From Manis javanica (lineage: Eukaryota > Chordata > Mammalia > Pholidota > Manidae), in NCBI RefSeq assembly GCF_040802235.1, contig NC_133167.1, forward strand, positions 45,816,001 through 45,880,000: a DNA stretch of 64,000 nt, in the 5' to 3' direction. The notes beneath the pieces are model-generated. The model had not been told where the DNA came from. It searched no databases and was given only the letters and a program-made list of their open reading frames with translations. The translations under genes and the position numbers were made by a program. Positions 22,787 through 31,495 of this stretch are shown piece after piece (position 1 is the first letter of the stretch; each line of letters opens with the position of its first letter).

Positions 22787-22819
22787 GGGAAAGGGACAGG
22801 GGAGGATGGGTGGGAAGGG
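22787..22819 (+). other. G-quadruplex motif 1 in L1 3' UTR
   Basis: Six runs of at least three G (22787-22789, 22793-22795, 22799-22802, 22808-22810, 22812-22814, 22817-22819) separated by loops of 1-5 bases. This satisfies the standard quadruplex pattern. G-rich tracts in the 3' UTR are a known L1 property. Confidence 0.8.
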
Positions 22820-22873
22820 AAGGATATGGGCAGGTAAAAAGAAAGAGGGCATTACGATTAGCATGTATAATGT

Positions 22874-22895
22874 GGGGGGAGGGGCATGGGGTGGG
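22874..22895 (+). other. G-quadruplex motif 2 in L1 3' UTR
   Basis: Runs of 6, 4, 4 and 3 G with loops A, CAT and T. This is the strongest quadruplex pattern I found in the window. Confidence 0.85.
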
Positions 22896-23057
22896 CTGTA
22901 CAACACAGAGAATACAAGTAGTGATTCTACAGCATCTTACTATGCTGATGGACAGTGACAGTAATGGGGATTGTGGGGCGGACTTGGTGAAGAGGGCAGC
23001 CTAGTAAACATAACGTTCTGCATGTAATTGTAGATTAATGATAACAAAATAAAAAAG

Positions 23058-23068
23058 AATGACTAGGC
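23058..23068. repeat. Right target-site duplication of younger L1
   Basis: AATGACTAGGC, identical to the end of the left duplication. The A-run before it merges the L1 tail with the A-rich start of the duplication. Confidence 0.85.
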
Positions 23069-23495
23069 AAGCTACATACTGGGGTAAAATATTTGCAATA
23101 CATGTATCTTACAAAGGACTGTGTCTAGAATATATAGATAACTACAACTCCCAACTCAATAATAAAAACCCAAATAATATAATTTTCAAAAATGGGCAAA
23201 AAATCTGAACAGGTATTTCACAAGGAAGATACACAGTGGCCAAGAAGCAATTGAAAAGTGTTCAAGATCAAAAATCATCAGGGAAATTCAAATTAAAACT
23301 ACAATGAGATATCACTACACAGTAGAAAGGCTAATATTAAAAAGACTGGGCACACCAAATGTTGACAATAATTTGGAGCAACTACGATACTTACAACTTT
23401 CTGGCAGGAGTTTAAAACATTACAACCAATTTGGGAATCTGTCTGGGTGTTTCTCACAAAGTTAAACATGGACCTAGAGATTCACTTTTAGGTAG
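23069..23495 (+). mobile_element. L1M: Ancient L1 ORF2 fragment, right of younger L1
   Basis: Resumes the ORF2 interrupted at 21888: GTAAAATATTTGCAATACAT, TGTCTAGAATATATAGATAA, CAACTCAATAATAAAAACCC, ACTACAATGAGATATCACTA and CAAATGTTGACAATAATTTG. Many substitutions and stops. Confidence 0.85.
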
Positions 23496-23659
23496 TTATC
23501 TGTCTTTCTGAGTAGTCTCTTCAGTTCCCATGTCCATTATATTCATTAAAAGAACATGCTAGGAAACAATAAGTTTAGTGAATAATATGGACATGGCTTA
23601 TTAGGGAAAATACACAAAAAAGTTCTATACATTAATCCAAAAAAAAGCAACTCAAGAGA

Positions 23660-24324
23660 AAAGGGGTAAAAAAAAAATATGAACAAGCAGTGCTCAAAAC
23701 AGCATACTTAACAGCTCTTCCACTAAGCGGAATCAAGGAAATGCAAATTAAAACAAGATGGAAGGAATTTTAAGAGTCTAAAATACCTAATACTTAAATA
23801 CCTAGGTTTAAAATGATACCTGGTTTTGGCAATAATGTGGAATATGGAAGCCCACTTGCTGAAGATGTGTGAATGGATACAACCCCTTTGGAGAATAACT
23901 TCTGATAACATCAGTGATACGTGGTATACCTTATGATGAGCATATCGTTTGATCCAGCAATTCTCCTCTGAGGCACATGCTCTCAAGAAAAAAAAAAACC
24001 ATGCACACATGCATGCATAAGAACCATTCAGAGGAATGTTCGTAAAAGCAATGTTTGTAAGAGAAAAACATTCTGAAAACACCTAAGTGTTCACTGACAT
24101 TGGATAATTCTCTATGTTTACACCTTGATGCCATAACCCGCAATGGAAATGAATGAGCTAGAACCACCTGCAGCAACATGGACAAACCTCATAAATATAG
24201 TAAGAGAACAAAAGCAAATTACAAAAGAATACATACTGCATAATGATTGCACTATGATGCCGCTGGAATAGTAATATGTTTTGTTTAGGGATGGATAAAT
24301 AGATAGGTAGATGGATAGATGAAA
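23660..24324 (+). mobile_element. L1M: Ancient L1 ORF2 end and start of 3' UTR
   Basis: GGAAATGCAAATTAAAACAA, ATCGTTTGATCCAGCAATTC, AAATGAATGAGCTAGAACCA, GCAACATGGACAAACCTCAT and GAATACATACTGCATAATGA. A short GATA-like stretch occurs at 24293-24322. Another copy, or a diverged continuation, of the L1 to its left. Interrupted by a MIR. Confidence 0.75.
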
Positions 24325-24585
24325 GGTACACAAGGCAGCATAGTGTAGCGGTTAATAATAGCACAGACTCTAGCTCCTGACACCTGGATTTCTATCTTAG
24401 TTCTGTAATTTGATAGCTGTGTAACGTGGGGCAAGTTACTTAATGTCTCTGTGTCACAGTTTTATCATTCGTTAAGCAAGGATTAAGTGCAGATCCAACT
24501 CATTGGATTGTAAGAATTAACAAGGAACCAGTATTTGTAAAGTACTGAGAACAGTGCCTGTTGGAATGTCTGTGTCTATAAATAA
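24325..24585 (+). mobile_element. MIR: Near-full-length MIR SINE inside L1
   Basis: AAGGCAGCATAGTGTAGCGG, TTAATAATAGCACAGACTCT, ATAGCTGTGTAACGTGGGGC, AAGTTACTTAATGTCTCTGT and GTACTGAGAACAGTGCCTGT span MIR from its tRNA-related head to its L2-like tail (about 260 bp). A short ATGAAA on both sides (24318-24323 and about 24584-24589) may be the insertion duplication. L1 3' UTR text continues after it. Confidence 0.9.
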
Positions 24586-24765
24586 ATGAAAATGATCACC
24601 ATCAAATTCTGGAGGAGGTCACTGGCATGAGAGAGGTATCATGGGGGCTTCAACTGTATTTCGAACATCTTATTTCTTAAGCTGGATGGTAGGGGCACAG
24701 ATGTTATTGTATTACGATTTTTTGATGCATCAAAAACATTCAAAATTTAGAAGAGGATGCACAAT
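24586..24765 (+). mobile_element. L1M: L1 3' UTR tail, right of MIR
   Basis: ATCAAATTCTGGAGGAGGTC, GGGGGCTTCAACTGTATTTC, TATTTCTTAAGCTGGATGGT and GATGTTATTGTATTACGATT match the 3' UTR end of an old L1, completing the element that the MIR split. Confidence 0.75.
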
Positions 24766-24924
24766 CCATTTCAAATATATTATTAAACTTGGTAGGGGTG
24801 GGGGAAGACATAATTAGAGACTGACATTGTGATTATTTCAGATATCTGGAAAGAGAACCGTCCTTAAAGTGTGTGAATTCAACTACTGCACCTTCCATTT
24901 TGGTAATGTTTCCCAGAAGCATCC

Positions 24925-25070
24925 CTGAACCTGGGGGACAAAGCTCTGGCTCTGGAATCAGAAAACCCCAATTTTCTTCATGCTTCTGCTATGGATTCAT
25001 TTTGAGTTTCTGGGCTAGTCTGTCCAATGACCTCCTCATGCTTCATTTTATTTACCTTTAGAATGTGTGT
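24925..25070 (+). mobile_element. MIR: Degenerate MIR SINE
   Basis: AGCTCTGGCTCTGGAATCAG, TCTGGGCTAGTCTGTCCAATG and CTTCATTTTATTTACCTTTAG fit the MIR order weakly. Confidence 0.45.
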
Positions 25071-26360
25071 GTTGTCTTCCTCCTCTTTCAAATGGCAAGA
25101 ATGGAACCATCTCTCCTTATCTTCAGCACAGAAAGGAGTTAGAATTTCCTTCGCTCCCCTCCCCCACTGCCTTCCACCAACTAGCAAAGAAGTTTATTTT
25201 AATTTAATGAAGTCTGTGGAAAATGATTCATGCTTGAAAGCAGCCTTCTCCCTGTACTTAATGACAGCTTCGGCTTCTGAGTGTAAGCTAAAATGCAGAA
25301 AAACCATACGTGGGTTTTAGAGTGTACATAGGAGCATATGTGCTGTGCTTTCAAAAATTTCTTTGTTAGTGAATCTACTGTGTGTACAAGCACTAACACT
25401 CTAGACTCTCAGAAGGGGAGAATCACAAGAAAAGTCATCTAATTTTCCCATTGTTTGTTTCTCAATTGTTCACGTTAGGGAAAATAGTGACAGCAGCATT
25501 ATCATGGTGACATCCAGTGCCCTTGGCATGTGCGTCCTGTTGCATTTCTGAGAAAGCATGTGTAGTTTTTTCTTCCTGCTGTGCCTGATTTCAGACTCCC
25601 AGACTATCGTTTATTTAAAAGAAAAACAACAGCAAACAAAGTAACTGCTTACTCCTTTCCACATCAGTGGGAATTATATACTGGTCACCAGGGCGTCTGG
25701 CCTTTTAGGTCTGTTTGTTTGAAAAATAAAAATGGATCCTCAGCCCAGCTGGTATGCTAATGGCTTCTACTCAAGCTTTCTTTCTCTTACTGTAAAGGAG
25801 AAGAAAATATTTGGCTTGAAAGGTCCCTCCTCATCCCTTTCTCTGGTTCGTCCCAGTCAGCATGGTGGGCCCCAGATGTGTCTCTGGTTGACTGACAGTC
25901 TTGAGCTTCTATCTAGAAAGAGGTTCAATATAGCTCAGAGCTTATTCTGCCAAGCATGGCTGCTCATTCTTCTTAAGCCCACATATTCTTGAAAGCGAAT
26001 TTAATCCTTGCATTTCTGATTGTTCACACTAAAGAGTTGTGTTGTGAGAGTGATTTGATGTCTGTGAGATTGTTTGAACATTTCAATAAAGATCTGTGAA
26101 AGACATTTTCTCTCAAAACAGGAAGCTGCATTTTGCCATGTGTAAATGAATATAAAATAGCAATGGGCTCTGAGCTCCAAGTGTGCAGGTTGTGAATGAA
26201 GCCCACACTTCACCGATCAATATGGTTTTCATCTTTGTTTACAAATGAGTATAAAGTCCCTCCGCATAAATGCTCTTTCTGCTTGTGCAGATGATTAACC
26301 CATGTCTACATTAAAGCCAAGTTGGGACTATGCAGGCCCAGCATTACATGGGACAGTTTT
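25071..26360. other. Unassigned sequence, no gene seen
   Basis: Frames of 60-97 codons occur on both strands without any family resemblance. No RNA gene or clear repeat. Confidence 0.5.
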
Positions 26361-26364
26361 CAGA

Positions 26365-26560
26365 ATGCATTCATTCAAGCTTTCCTTGAGCTCCTACCAG
26401 GAACTACTGGTCACAGTATTACAAGGAGGAGGAAGACTTATTTTTAGACTCAGGGAGTCCATGGCCCATGGACTTGTCCAGAAAACAGAGTTATAAACAA
26501 ATTATGATACAAATTGGTAAGTGCAATGGACTTGATGCATTACAGGTATTATGAGAGCCC
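26365..26560 (-). mobile_element. L2: L2 LINE relic, antisense
   Basis: GCATTCATTCAAGCTTTCCT, TGAGCTCCTACCAGGAACTA and later ATAAACAAATTATGATACAA with TTGGTAAGTGCAATGGACTT fit the reverse L2 3' end order. Confidence 0.55.
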
Positions 26561-26672
26561 AGAAATAGAGCAATTGAGTCAACCAGAATTAATTTAGGGA
26601 CCTTGAACCTTAATAGATGGGAAAGATTTGGTTATACTAAGTGGGGAAGGACACACTCCAGTCTTGAAATGC

Positions 26673-26699
26673 TGTGTGTGCGTGTGTGTGCACACACAC
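26673..26699. other. Alternating purine-pyrimidine tract with perfect palindrome
   Basis: 27 bases of strict alternation (TG/CG/CA). The last 18 (26682-26699, nine bases of GT type followed by nine of CA type) form a perfect inverted repeat. Such sequence can adopt left-handed Z-DNA or a cruciform under supercoiling. Confidence 0.8.
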
Positions 26700-26799
26700 T
26701 CATGTACATGTATGGGTGCCTGTGTTTTGGAGGTTTTGGGAAGAGGAAGTTTAAGAAACTCAAGCAGTTCAGCATTGCTCAAAGATACACTACAGGGTA

Positions 26800-28250
26800 A
26801 ATGAGCCCCAAAGCTAAATGAGCATCAGATCGAGTTGGTTAGCATGGAGAGATTTTATTCTGGGGTGATGGATAATGTTTTCTTTTGGGATTGATCAGGC
26901 TGGCAGCTTTGTGGATGATGAACTCGGGGAGGGAGACAGTGGAGTCATGCCAGAGTTCGCACTCTTCAGGGTCACTTCAATCTTGGTCCTTCTGCAAATG
27001 AATCATTGAAAGTCAGTGGTGTATTCAGAAGTGTGTGGGGAGGCGGGGCCCTTCGGTAATCAAAAAAAAAAAAATCCAAGCATGCCTGGAGAAGAGGGTT
27101 GGAAGGAGATTCTGGGCCAGCAGGGCCAGCTGCTCAGGCCTGTTGCCTGCACTCTCACGGGTCTCCCGCCCCCTCCCAGCCCCCTGAGCCTCCATGTTCC
27201 TGCTCCTTCAACATTCAGGTCCCAGTGGAAAAGAATCCCTTTTTCTTATTTCCTTTCAGCACAACTGAAACAGGCAGTAATTTCTAGAAGGAAATTCAGT
27301 TGAAAGAGCACCACCACAGAAAACACAAAGGGTGAATGAAAAGGAAAACAACAAAGAAAATATAGAAAGCTGTAAAAGTTACACTTACAAAATACGGATT
27401 TTGTGTCTGTGACAGTCAACTTTCCTGCTGTATCCACAAACCATTTCTTAAGCTCTTTGCTCTCCTGTTCCCTTCCCTGCCCCTTGAGATTCCAGGTTTA
27501 CGGTGTGGGGAAAGCAGTGTGCAGTCAGTACTGTGGATGGGACACATTTGGGTATTGTGCAGGCTTCAGGTTCACCAGGGAGTCAACATCTTTGCAAGAA
27601 ATAATTTCCCCCAGAGAAACTCTCTCGTTCCCTATGGGGATCCTGGCACACAACGACCCTGGGCAGACAGACGAGGGTTATGGAGTGAGTGTTTTCTCCA
27701 TAGGTGGGAACACAAGATCCAATGTTCCAGACATGTCTTTTGTAGGACCCTCCCCATCACCCTCCCATGTTCCCAGCCAAATTCAGACTTTTACCTTTGC
27801 TATCTCTTGTACAAACTATTGCATTGGTCAGGTTTACAAATACTGTGGCATTTTCTTTTTTAATAGCTCTGGTCTGATCATCTTTCTCCCATTGTCCACC
27901 AGATTAATTAAGAATTTTTCAACCTGGTAGTCAAAGCCAGTCCAATTCCCCAGCCAAATATTCCTTACACACACACTACCTGTGTGTCAAACCACTAAAC
28001 CACAATAACTAGAGACACCATTTCCCAAACATGCCTGATCCTCTGTTGATTTGTGTCCTTCCACGGAGAATCCCTAATTCACTGGGTTGAAAATTCAGAC
28101 TATCTTTAAAAATTAATCTCAGAACCATTGACTTGGTGAACTCTTCATCTTTCTTTTGCACTTATTTTACTGGTTTGTATTAGAGTCTTTAAAATATGTA
28201 TCATTCTCACTCATTCACCAGACAAACTTATAGAGCCATTGAAGACAGAA
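26800..28250. other. Unassigned sequence, no gene seen
   Basis: Includes an A12 run at 27061-27072. The plus-strand frame 27403-27930 (175 codons) is the longest non-repeat frame but has no recognisable domain. A frame of that length can arise by chance here. Confidence 0.5.
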
Positions 28251-28254
28251 ATAA

Positions 28255-28350
28255 AACATGGAGAAATAAAATTAATGTGGAGATCAAATAAGACACTATG
28301 TGAATTGCTACCATGGGGACTGGCATATGGTGAGCACTCCACAAATGTCA
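28255..28350 (+). mobile_element. MIR: MIR 3' fragment
   Basis: GATCAAATAAGACACTATGT, ACTGGCATATGGTGAGCACT and CCACAAATGTCAT form the MIR 3' tail. A second MIR begins directly after it. Confidence 0.6.
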
Positions 28351-28354
28351 TCGG

Positions 28355-28615
28355 CATTTGGAGCACCAATTCTGGAGTCAAGGAGAATCAGATTCGAGTC
28401 CTGACTCCACCCTTGACTAGTTTGGTGACATTGAGAATCATTTGATCTCATGGAATCTCAGTTTACTCATCTGTAAAAAGAGGTTACTTACCATTACTCC
28501 TTCCTCATGGTGTCATGAGGATAAATTAGATGATAGATTGAATTTGGTTATAGGTACAAAAATACTTAGCCCAGTGCCCGGCACTGAACGATCTCGTAAT
28601 AAATGTGCACTGTCA
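28355..28615 (+). mobile_element. MIR: MIR SINE, nearly complete
   Basis: GGAGCACCAATTCTGGAGTC, AGATTCGAGTCCTGACTCCA, AATCTCAGTTTACTCATCTG, TGTCATGAGGATAAATTAGA and CAGTGCCCGGCACTGAACGA cover MIR head to tail in plus orientation. Confidence 0.88.
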
Positions 28616-29410
28616 TCAGTGGGCCTCGAGCAGCGCTTGGTCTCCAGGAGCCCTTAGGGAAGATTTAGGTTGGGGTGTTGTGCCTCAGATGCAAACACTT
28701 CCCACGATGCATGAATCCAGATTCTGGCCAGGAATTCCAACCCTTCCTTGCACCCTTGCTCTTTCCTTGAGGGAAGGATCTCTTCTTCCCACCCCGCTGG
28801 CTTCTACTGTCCCGGGTGGATCCTCCCAGCTCATCCCTCTTCCTCCCCATGCTCATTCTAGGTGGCAGCTGGCCTGCAGGAAGGTGCGCTGCTGAAGTGC
28901 CCTCCTCCTTTGACAGCAATACCAGAGGAGCTACACTTAGGAACTTCACATGTGAGCATATTTGTGCCTGGATCTATTTTAAATTGATTAGATTTCAACA
29001 GAAGACTGGATAATATTGCTAATACTAACAAAAGAAAGAAGAGGAAGACTGGTTCCATTGTCAGTCTTTCAGGATCCATGTAACTGAGTGGAACCAGGAG
29101 GACACCAGAAACTGCCCTGTCATGGCCCTGAGTGCCAGTCCTGGAACACTGGACTCACAGTGCCTGTGGATATTAACCAGCCATCCAAATGACGCTCTCA
29201 GTTTCCATCTCTGTTTTGTGGCGAGAGCATGCAAGGCATTGCAGGAAGCAGATCAATTATTTGCAAGTGGGACACATGATACCATCTCCAGTGCTCCAAC
29301 CACAGAGGAAATCCAATTCTATCAGCTGGCTTGGATTGGAGGGGAAGGAAATGAAAGCGACATTTTGGAAAAGTGGAATTGATTCTGTATGTTACAACTG
29401 ATGCTTACGG
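28616..29410. other. Unassigned sequence before an A-run
   Basis: GC somewhat above local average to about 28900. No repeat family recognised and no frame with family resemblance. It ends at an A13 run, but no AATAAA lies just upstream, so a processed retrocopy is not supported. Confidence 0.45.
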
Positions 29411-29451
29411 AAAAAAAAAAAAATAAAGAGAGAGAGAGAGAGAGAGAGAGG
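29411..29451. repeat. A13 run followed by (AG)12 microsatellite
   Basis: A13 at 29411-29423, then TAAAG and uninterrupted AG dinucleotides at 29427-29451. Purine-only on the plus strand. Confidence 0.95.
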
Positions 29452-29524
29452 AAAGAAAACCAGTTGTGAGACATCCCCAGTGGATCTGTTCTTAATTACC
29501 AATCCCAAGGAGTCAGAATTGTGC

Positions 29525-29540
29525 CCATGGTATACCATGG
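29525..29540. repeat. Perfect 16-bp palindrome
   Basis: CCATGGTATACCATGG equals its own reverse complement. It contains two CCATGG sites around GTATAC. It may be chance or a dimer-binding site. Confidence 0.9.
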
Positions 29541-29604
29541 TATGTAAATTTTAAAATAATTTTTAGTATAGTATATTTTTTGTACAGTAAATTTCGATGA
29601 CTCT

Positions 29605-29700
29605 CACAGAGCCTCAGTTTTCCTCTCTGTTAAATGGATAATTATGTACCACATGGTATTGTTTTAAAGACTTAACTAGATCATGAATGCAGAGGAAACT
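29605..29700 (+). mobile_element. MIR: MIR SINE core fragment
   Basis: AGAGCCTCAGTTTTCCTCTC, TGTTAAATGGATAATTATGT and ACATGGTATTGTTTTAAAGA match the MIR core to 3' side. Confidence 0.65.
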
Positions 29701-30367
29701 ACCACGAAGCTAATGGTGTTTAAGTCCTTCCTTTTCCTGGGCCCCTTTTGAAACCTTGTACTGCTTAACTTTATATTTGTAATATTGCATCTTTTTTCTT
29801 AAAGAGGGCACAAAATCCTGTACCTTCCAACTCCATAGGCCTGGGTCTGCTCCAAGGTAGATGCAGAGGGAGGTGCTCAGATGGGAGGAAGTAGCTGATA
29901 AGGTCAGCAGGACAGGGGACCTGGAAGGGCTGGTGGGAGCCTGTCGGGAGACTTGTAACTTCATTCAGTGTTTACTAAGGTCAGAGTGCCTGGCCCTCAA
30001 CTAAATGCCAGGAATTTGAAAGAGAGGTAGCAAAATATCCTCTAAAAACATGAGCTGATCATGGCTTGAGATGATAGTTCCTTCAGTAGGACCTGTGTCA
30101 GCCCTGGAAAATCTTCCAAAGGGATTTACCTCCCACGGTGTGGTGTTGGGCATGGTGGTGGGGGAGATACCCCAGGGCAAGTGCCTCTCAAATCACATCA
30201 GGCCAGCAGCCTTCAGAACCAGCCACAGCTCTGGTTCTACAGCTCTGGTCCTTTGCGAGAGCTGGGACAGTCCCAGCCTGGCACGTGGTGAGGGACACAG
30301 TACATTTCAAATGCCAACTTCTGCTCCAACAGTTTCTTTAGGCAGACTCACAGGGAATCGTTTTCAA
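29701..30367. other. Unassigned sequence
   Basis: A possible short antisense L2 relic at 29962-30020. Nothing else recognised. Confidence 0.4.
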
Positions 30368-30459
30368 CCCCCCCTCCTCCCTTTCTCCTCCTTCTCTCCT
30401 TCCTCCTCCCTTATCCTTCTTATCCTCTTGCTTTTCTTCTTCTCCTTTCTCTCTTCCAT
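30368..30459. repeat. Polypyrimidine tract (TCC-rich)
   Basis: The first 45 bases (30368-30412) are pure C/T. The rest is C/T with a few interruptions. Not a clean microsatellite. The opposite strand is a purine tract. Confidence 0.85.
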
Positions 30460-30556
30460 TTCATGAATCATGATAAAATTTCAATCCAAGATAAAAATGT
30501 GCTTTATTTCACCCTTTTGGCTGTGATTAAGTTCTGTCCACTGCAAGGACATTGCC

Positions 30557-30570
30557 GTTTCCATGGGAAC
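30557..30570. promoter_or_regulatory. RFX X-box-like motif
   Basis: GTTTCCATGGGAAC fits the symmetric RFX consensus GTTNCCATGGNAAC at all fixed positions, with half-sites GTTTCC and GGGAAC at the normal spacing. RFX factors bind such sites at ciliary and immune genes. No gene start lies nearby, so it would act at a distance if used. Confidence 0.5.
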
Positions 30571-30654
30571 CAATACACTCAAAAGCCGAGGAGGACGACA
30601 GTGTAGAAAAGTAGAAAGAAGGCAAAGAGGTTTGCTTCACTTGTTTTTCACTCT

Positions 30655-30740
30655 CTAGGGAGGAAACAGAATTATGGAATCTAGGGGCTGCAAAGGAATT
30701 TATGAGGTCACTAAATCATATGCCCACCTCCAGAAGAGCC
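30655..30740. repeat. Possible ancient mammalian repeat fragment
   Basis: ACAGAATTATGGAATCTAGG with GAATTTATGAGGTCACTAAATC resembles a common ancient mammalian interspersed repeat beginning AGAATTATAGAATC. A related start may occur near 60340. I cannot name the family. Confidence 0.3.
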
Positions 30741-31057
30741 AATGAAACAATTCTGGAGATACGCAAATGTCCTTTATTTAAAGGGGGCCAGAACAGATTC
30801 CATAATCTCCTTTGCAAAGACTTTCAGCTGTTATTTTTTTAAGGGTAATCATTCAGCAGATGATTTGAGCAGTGTCTGGGTGCCTGAGATGATTCCTCTT
30901 GCCCAGCCAGAACCCAGCAGAGCTCATGCGAACGAGCTCTCCAGCTTTGCCAGAGCCAAGAACTTGAGGCACTTACCTTATCCTCCAAAGCTGCTGGGCT
31001 CCACCTTTACTATTGAGGCAGATAATAGAGGGAGGCAGGCAGATAGAGTTTGGTCCC

Positions 31058-31129
31058 TGTAAGTTTCAAGGGTCTTGTAAGTTTCAGGGCCCTTGTAAGT
31101 TTCAAAGACCATGTACATTTCAAAAAGCT
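31058..31129 (+). repeat. Four tandem 18-bp units at LTR start
   Basis: Units start at 31058, 31076, 31094 and 31112. The first reads TGTAAGTTTCAAGGGTCT, and the fourth is the most diverged (TGTACATTTC). Direct repeats in the U3 region of LTRs often hold enhancer sites. Confidence 0.9.
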
Positions 31130-31495
31130 CTAATCCAATCAGTCATTCAAAAGTATACTTAGACAAGACCTTAGCTCTGATTGGCTATGCCCTGTGTGAG
31201 CTGATTTGTTATGCCCTATGCAAATGAAGCATTGTACTTTCAGCCAATCAAGAGTGAGTTGTGATGTCATTACTTCAGTTCTCTGTGTGGGACTTCTTCC
31301 TCTCAGGAGGCAATATGAACCCCAGATGCCACCGCCCTGATGGCATCCTTCCTTGGAGCACTCTCTGAGTAGCAGAAGCTTTCTCTTTTCACTCATTAAA
31401 AGAGCTTTGCTGGTTGCTCTGTACTCTTCTCAGCTAGCTTCATCCTTTGTTGCCTCTGAGACACTATCCTGGGACAAACAGCAACATTCTCAGCA
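31058..31495 (+). mobile_element. ERV1-type LTR, CCAAT-rich
   Basis: LTR-like architecture in plus orientation: 18-bp direct repeats at the 5' end, CCAAT boxes (31135-31139 and 31244-31248, plus an inverted ATTGG at 31180-31184), an octamer ATGCAAAT (31218-31225), then ATTAAA (31395-31400) followed by GAGCTTTGCTGGTTGC and a C/T-rich region. This polyadenylation-plus-GAGCTTTGCT arrangement is typical of ERV1 LTRs. Exact ends and target duplication are not clear, and no viral genes follow, so it is probably a solo LTR. Confidence 0.7.

Larger units (their letters stand above)
21889..23057 (+). mobile_element. L1: Younger 5'-truncated L1 with 3' UTR and target duplication
   Basis: The 1,169-bp insertion runs from ORF2 C-terminal sequence through a 3' UTR of about 410 bp to a short A-rich tail (AAAATAAAAAA). 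It is flanked by AATGACTAGGC on both sides (21878-21888, 23058-23068), and the older L1 reads continuously across it once removed. The 3' UTR is lineage-specific: two G-rich blocks (22787-22819, 22874-22895) and an end reading CATGTAATTGTAGATTAATG. It does not resemble the human L1PA 3' UTR. Confidence 0.92.

Noticed and set aside
27061..27072. A12 run as a retroposon tail
   Set aside because: Upstream sequence shows no SINE, L1 or retrocopy, and no target duplication is visible.
27403..27930. 175-codon open frame, plus strand
   Set aside because: No recognisable domain, signal peptide or family resemblance, and composition equals the surroundings. One such frame in 64 kb is compatible with chance.
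29411..29451. A-run as the tail of a SINE or processed pseudogene
   Set aside because: No SINE body or polyadenylation signal lies upstream. The run leads into an AG microsatellite, so slippage explains it.
30071..30466. 131-codon open frame, plus strand
   Set aside because: Its end is a Phe/Leu/Ser-rich translation of the polypyrimidine tract. The beginning has no family resemblance.
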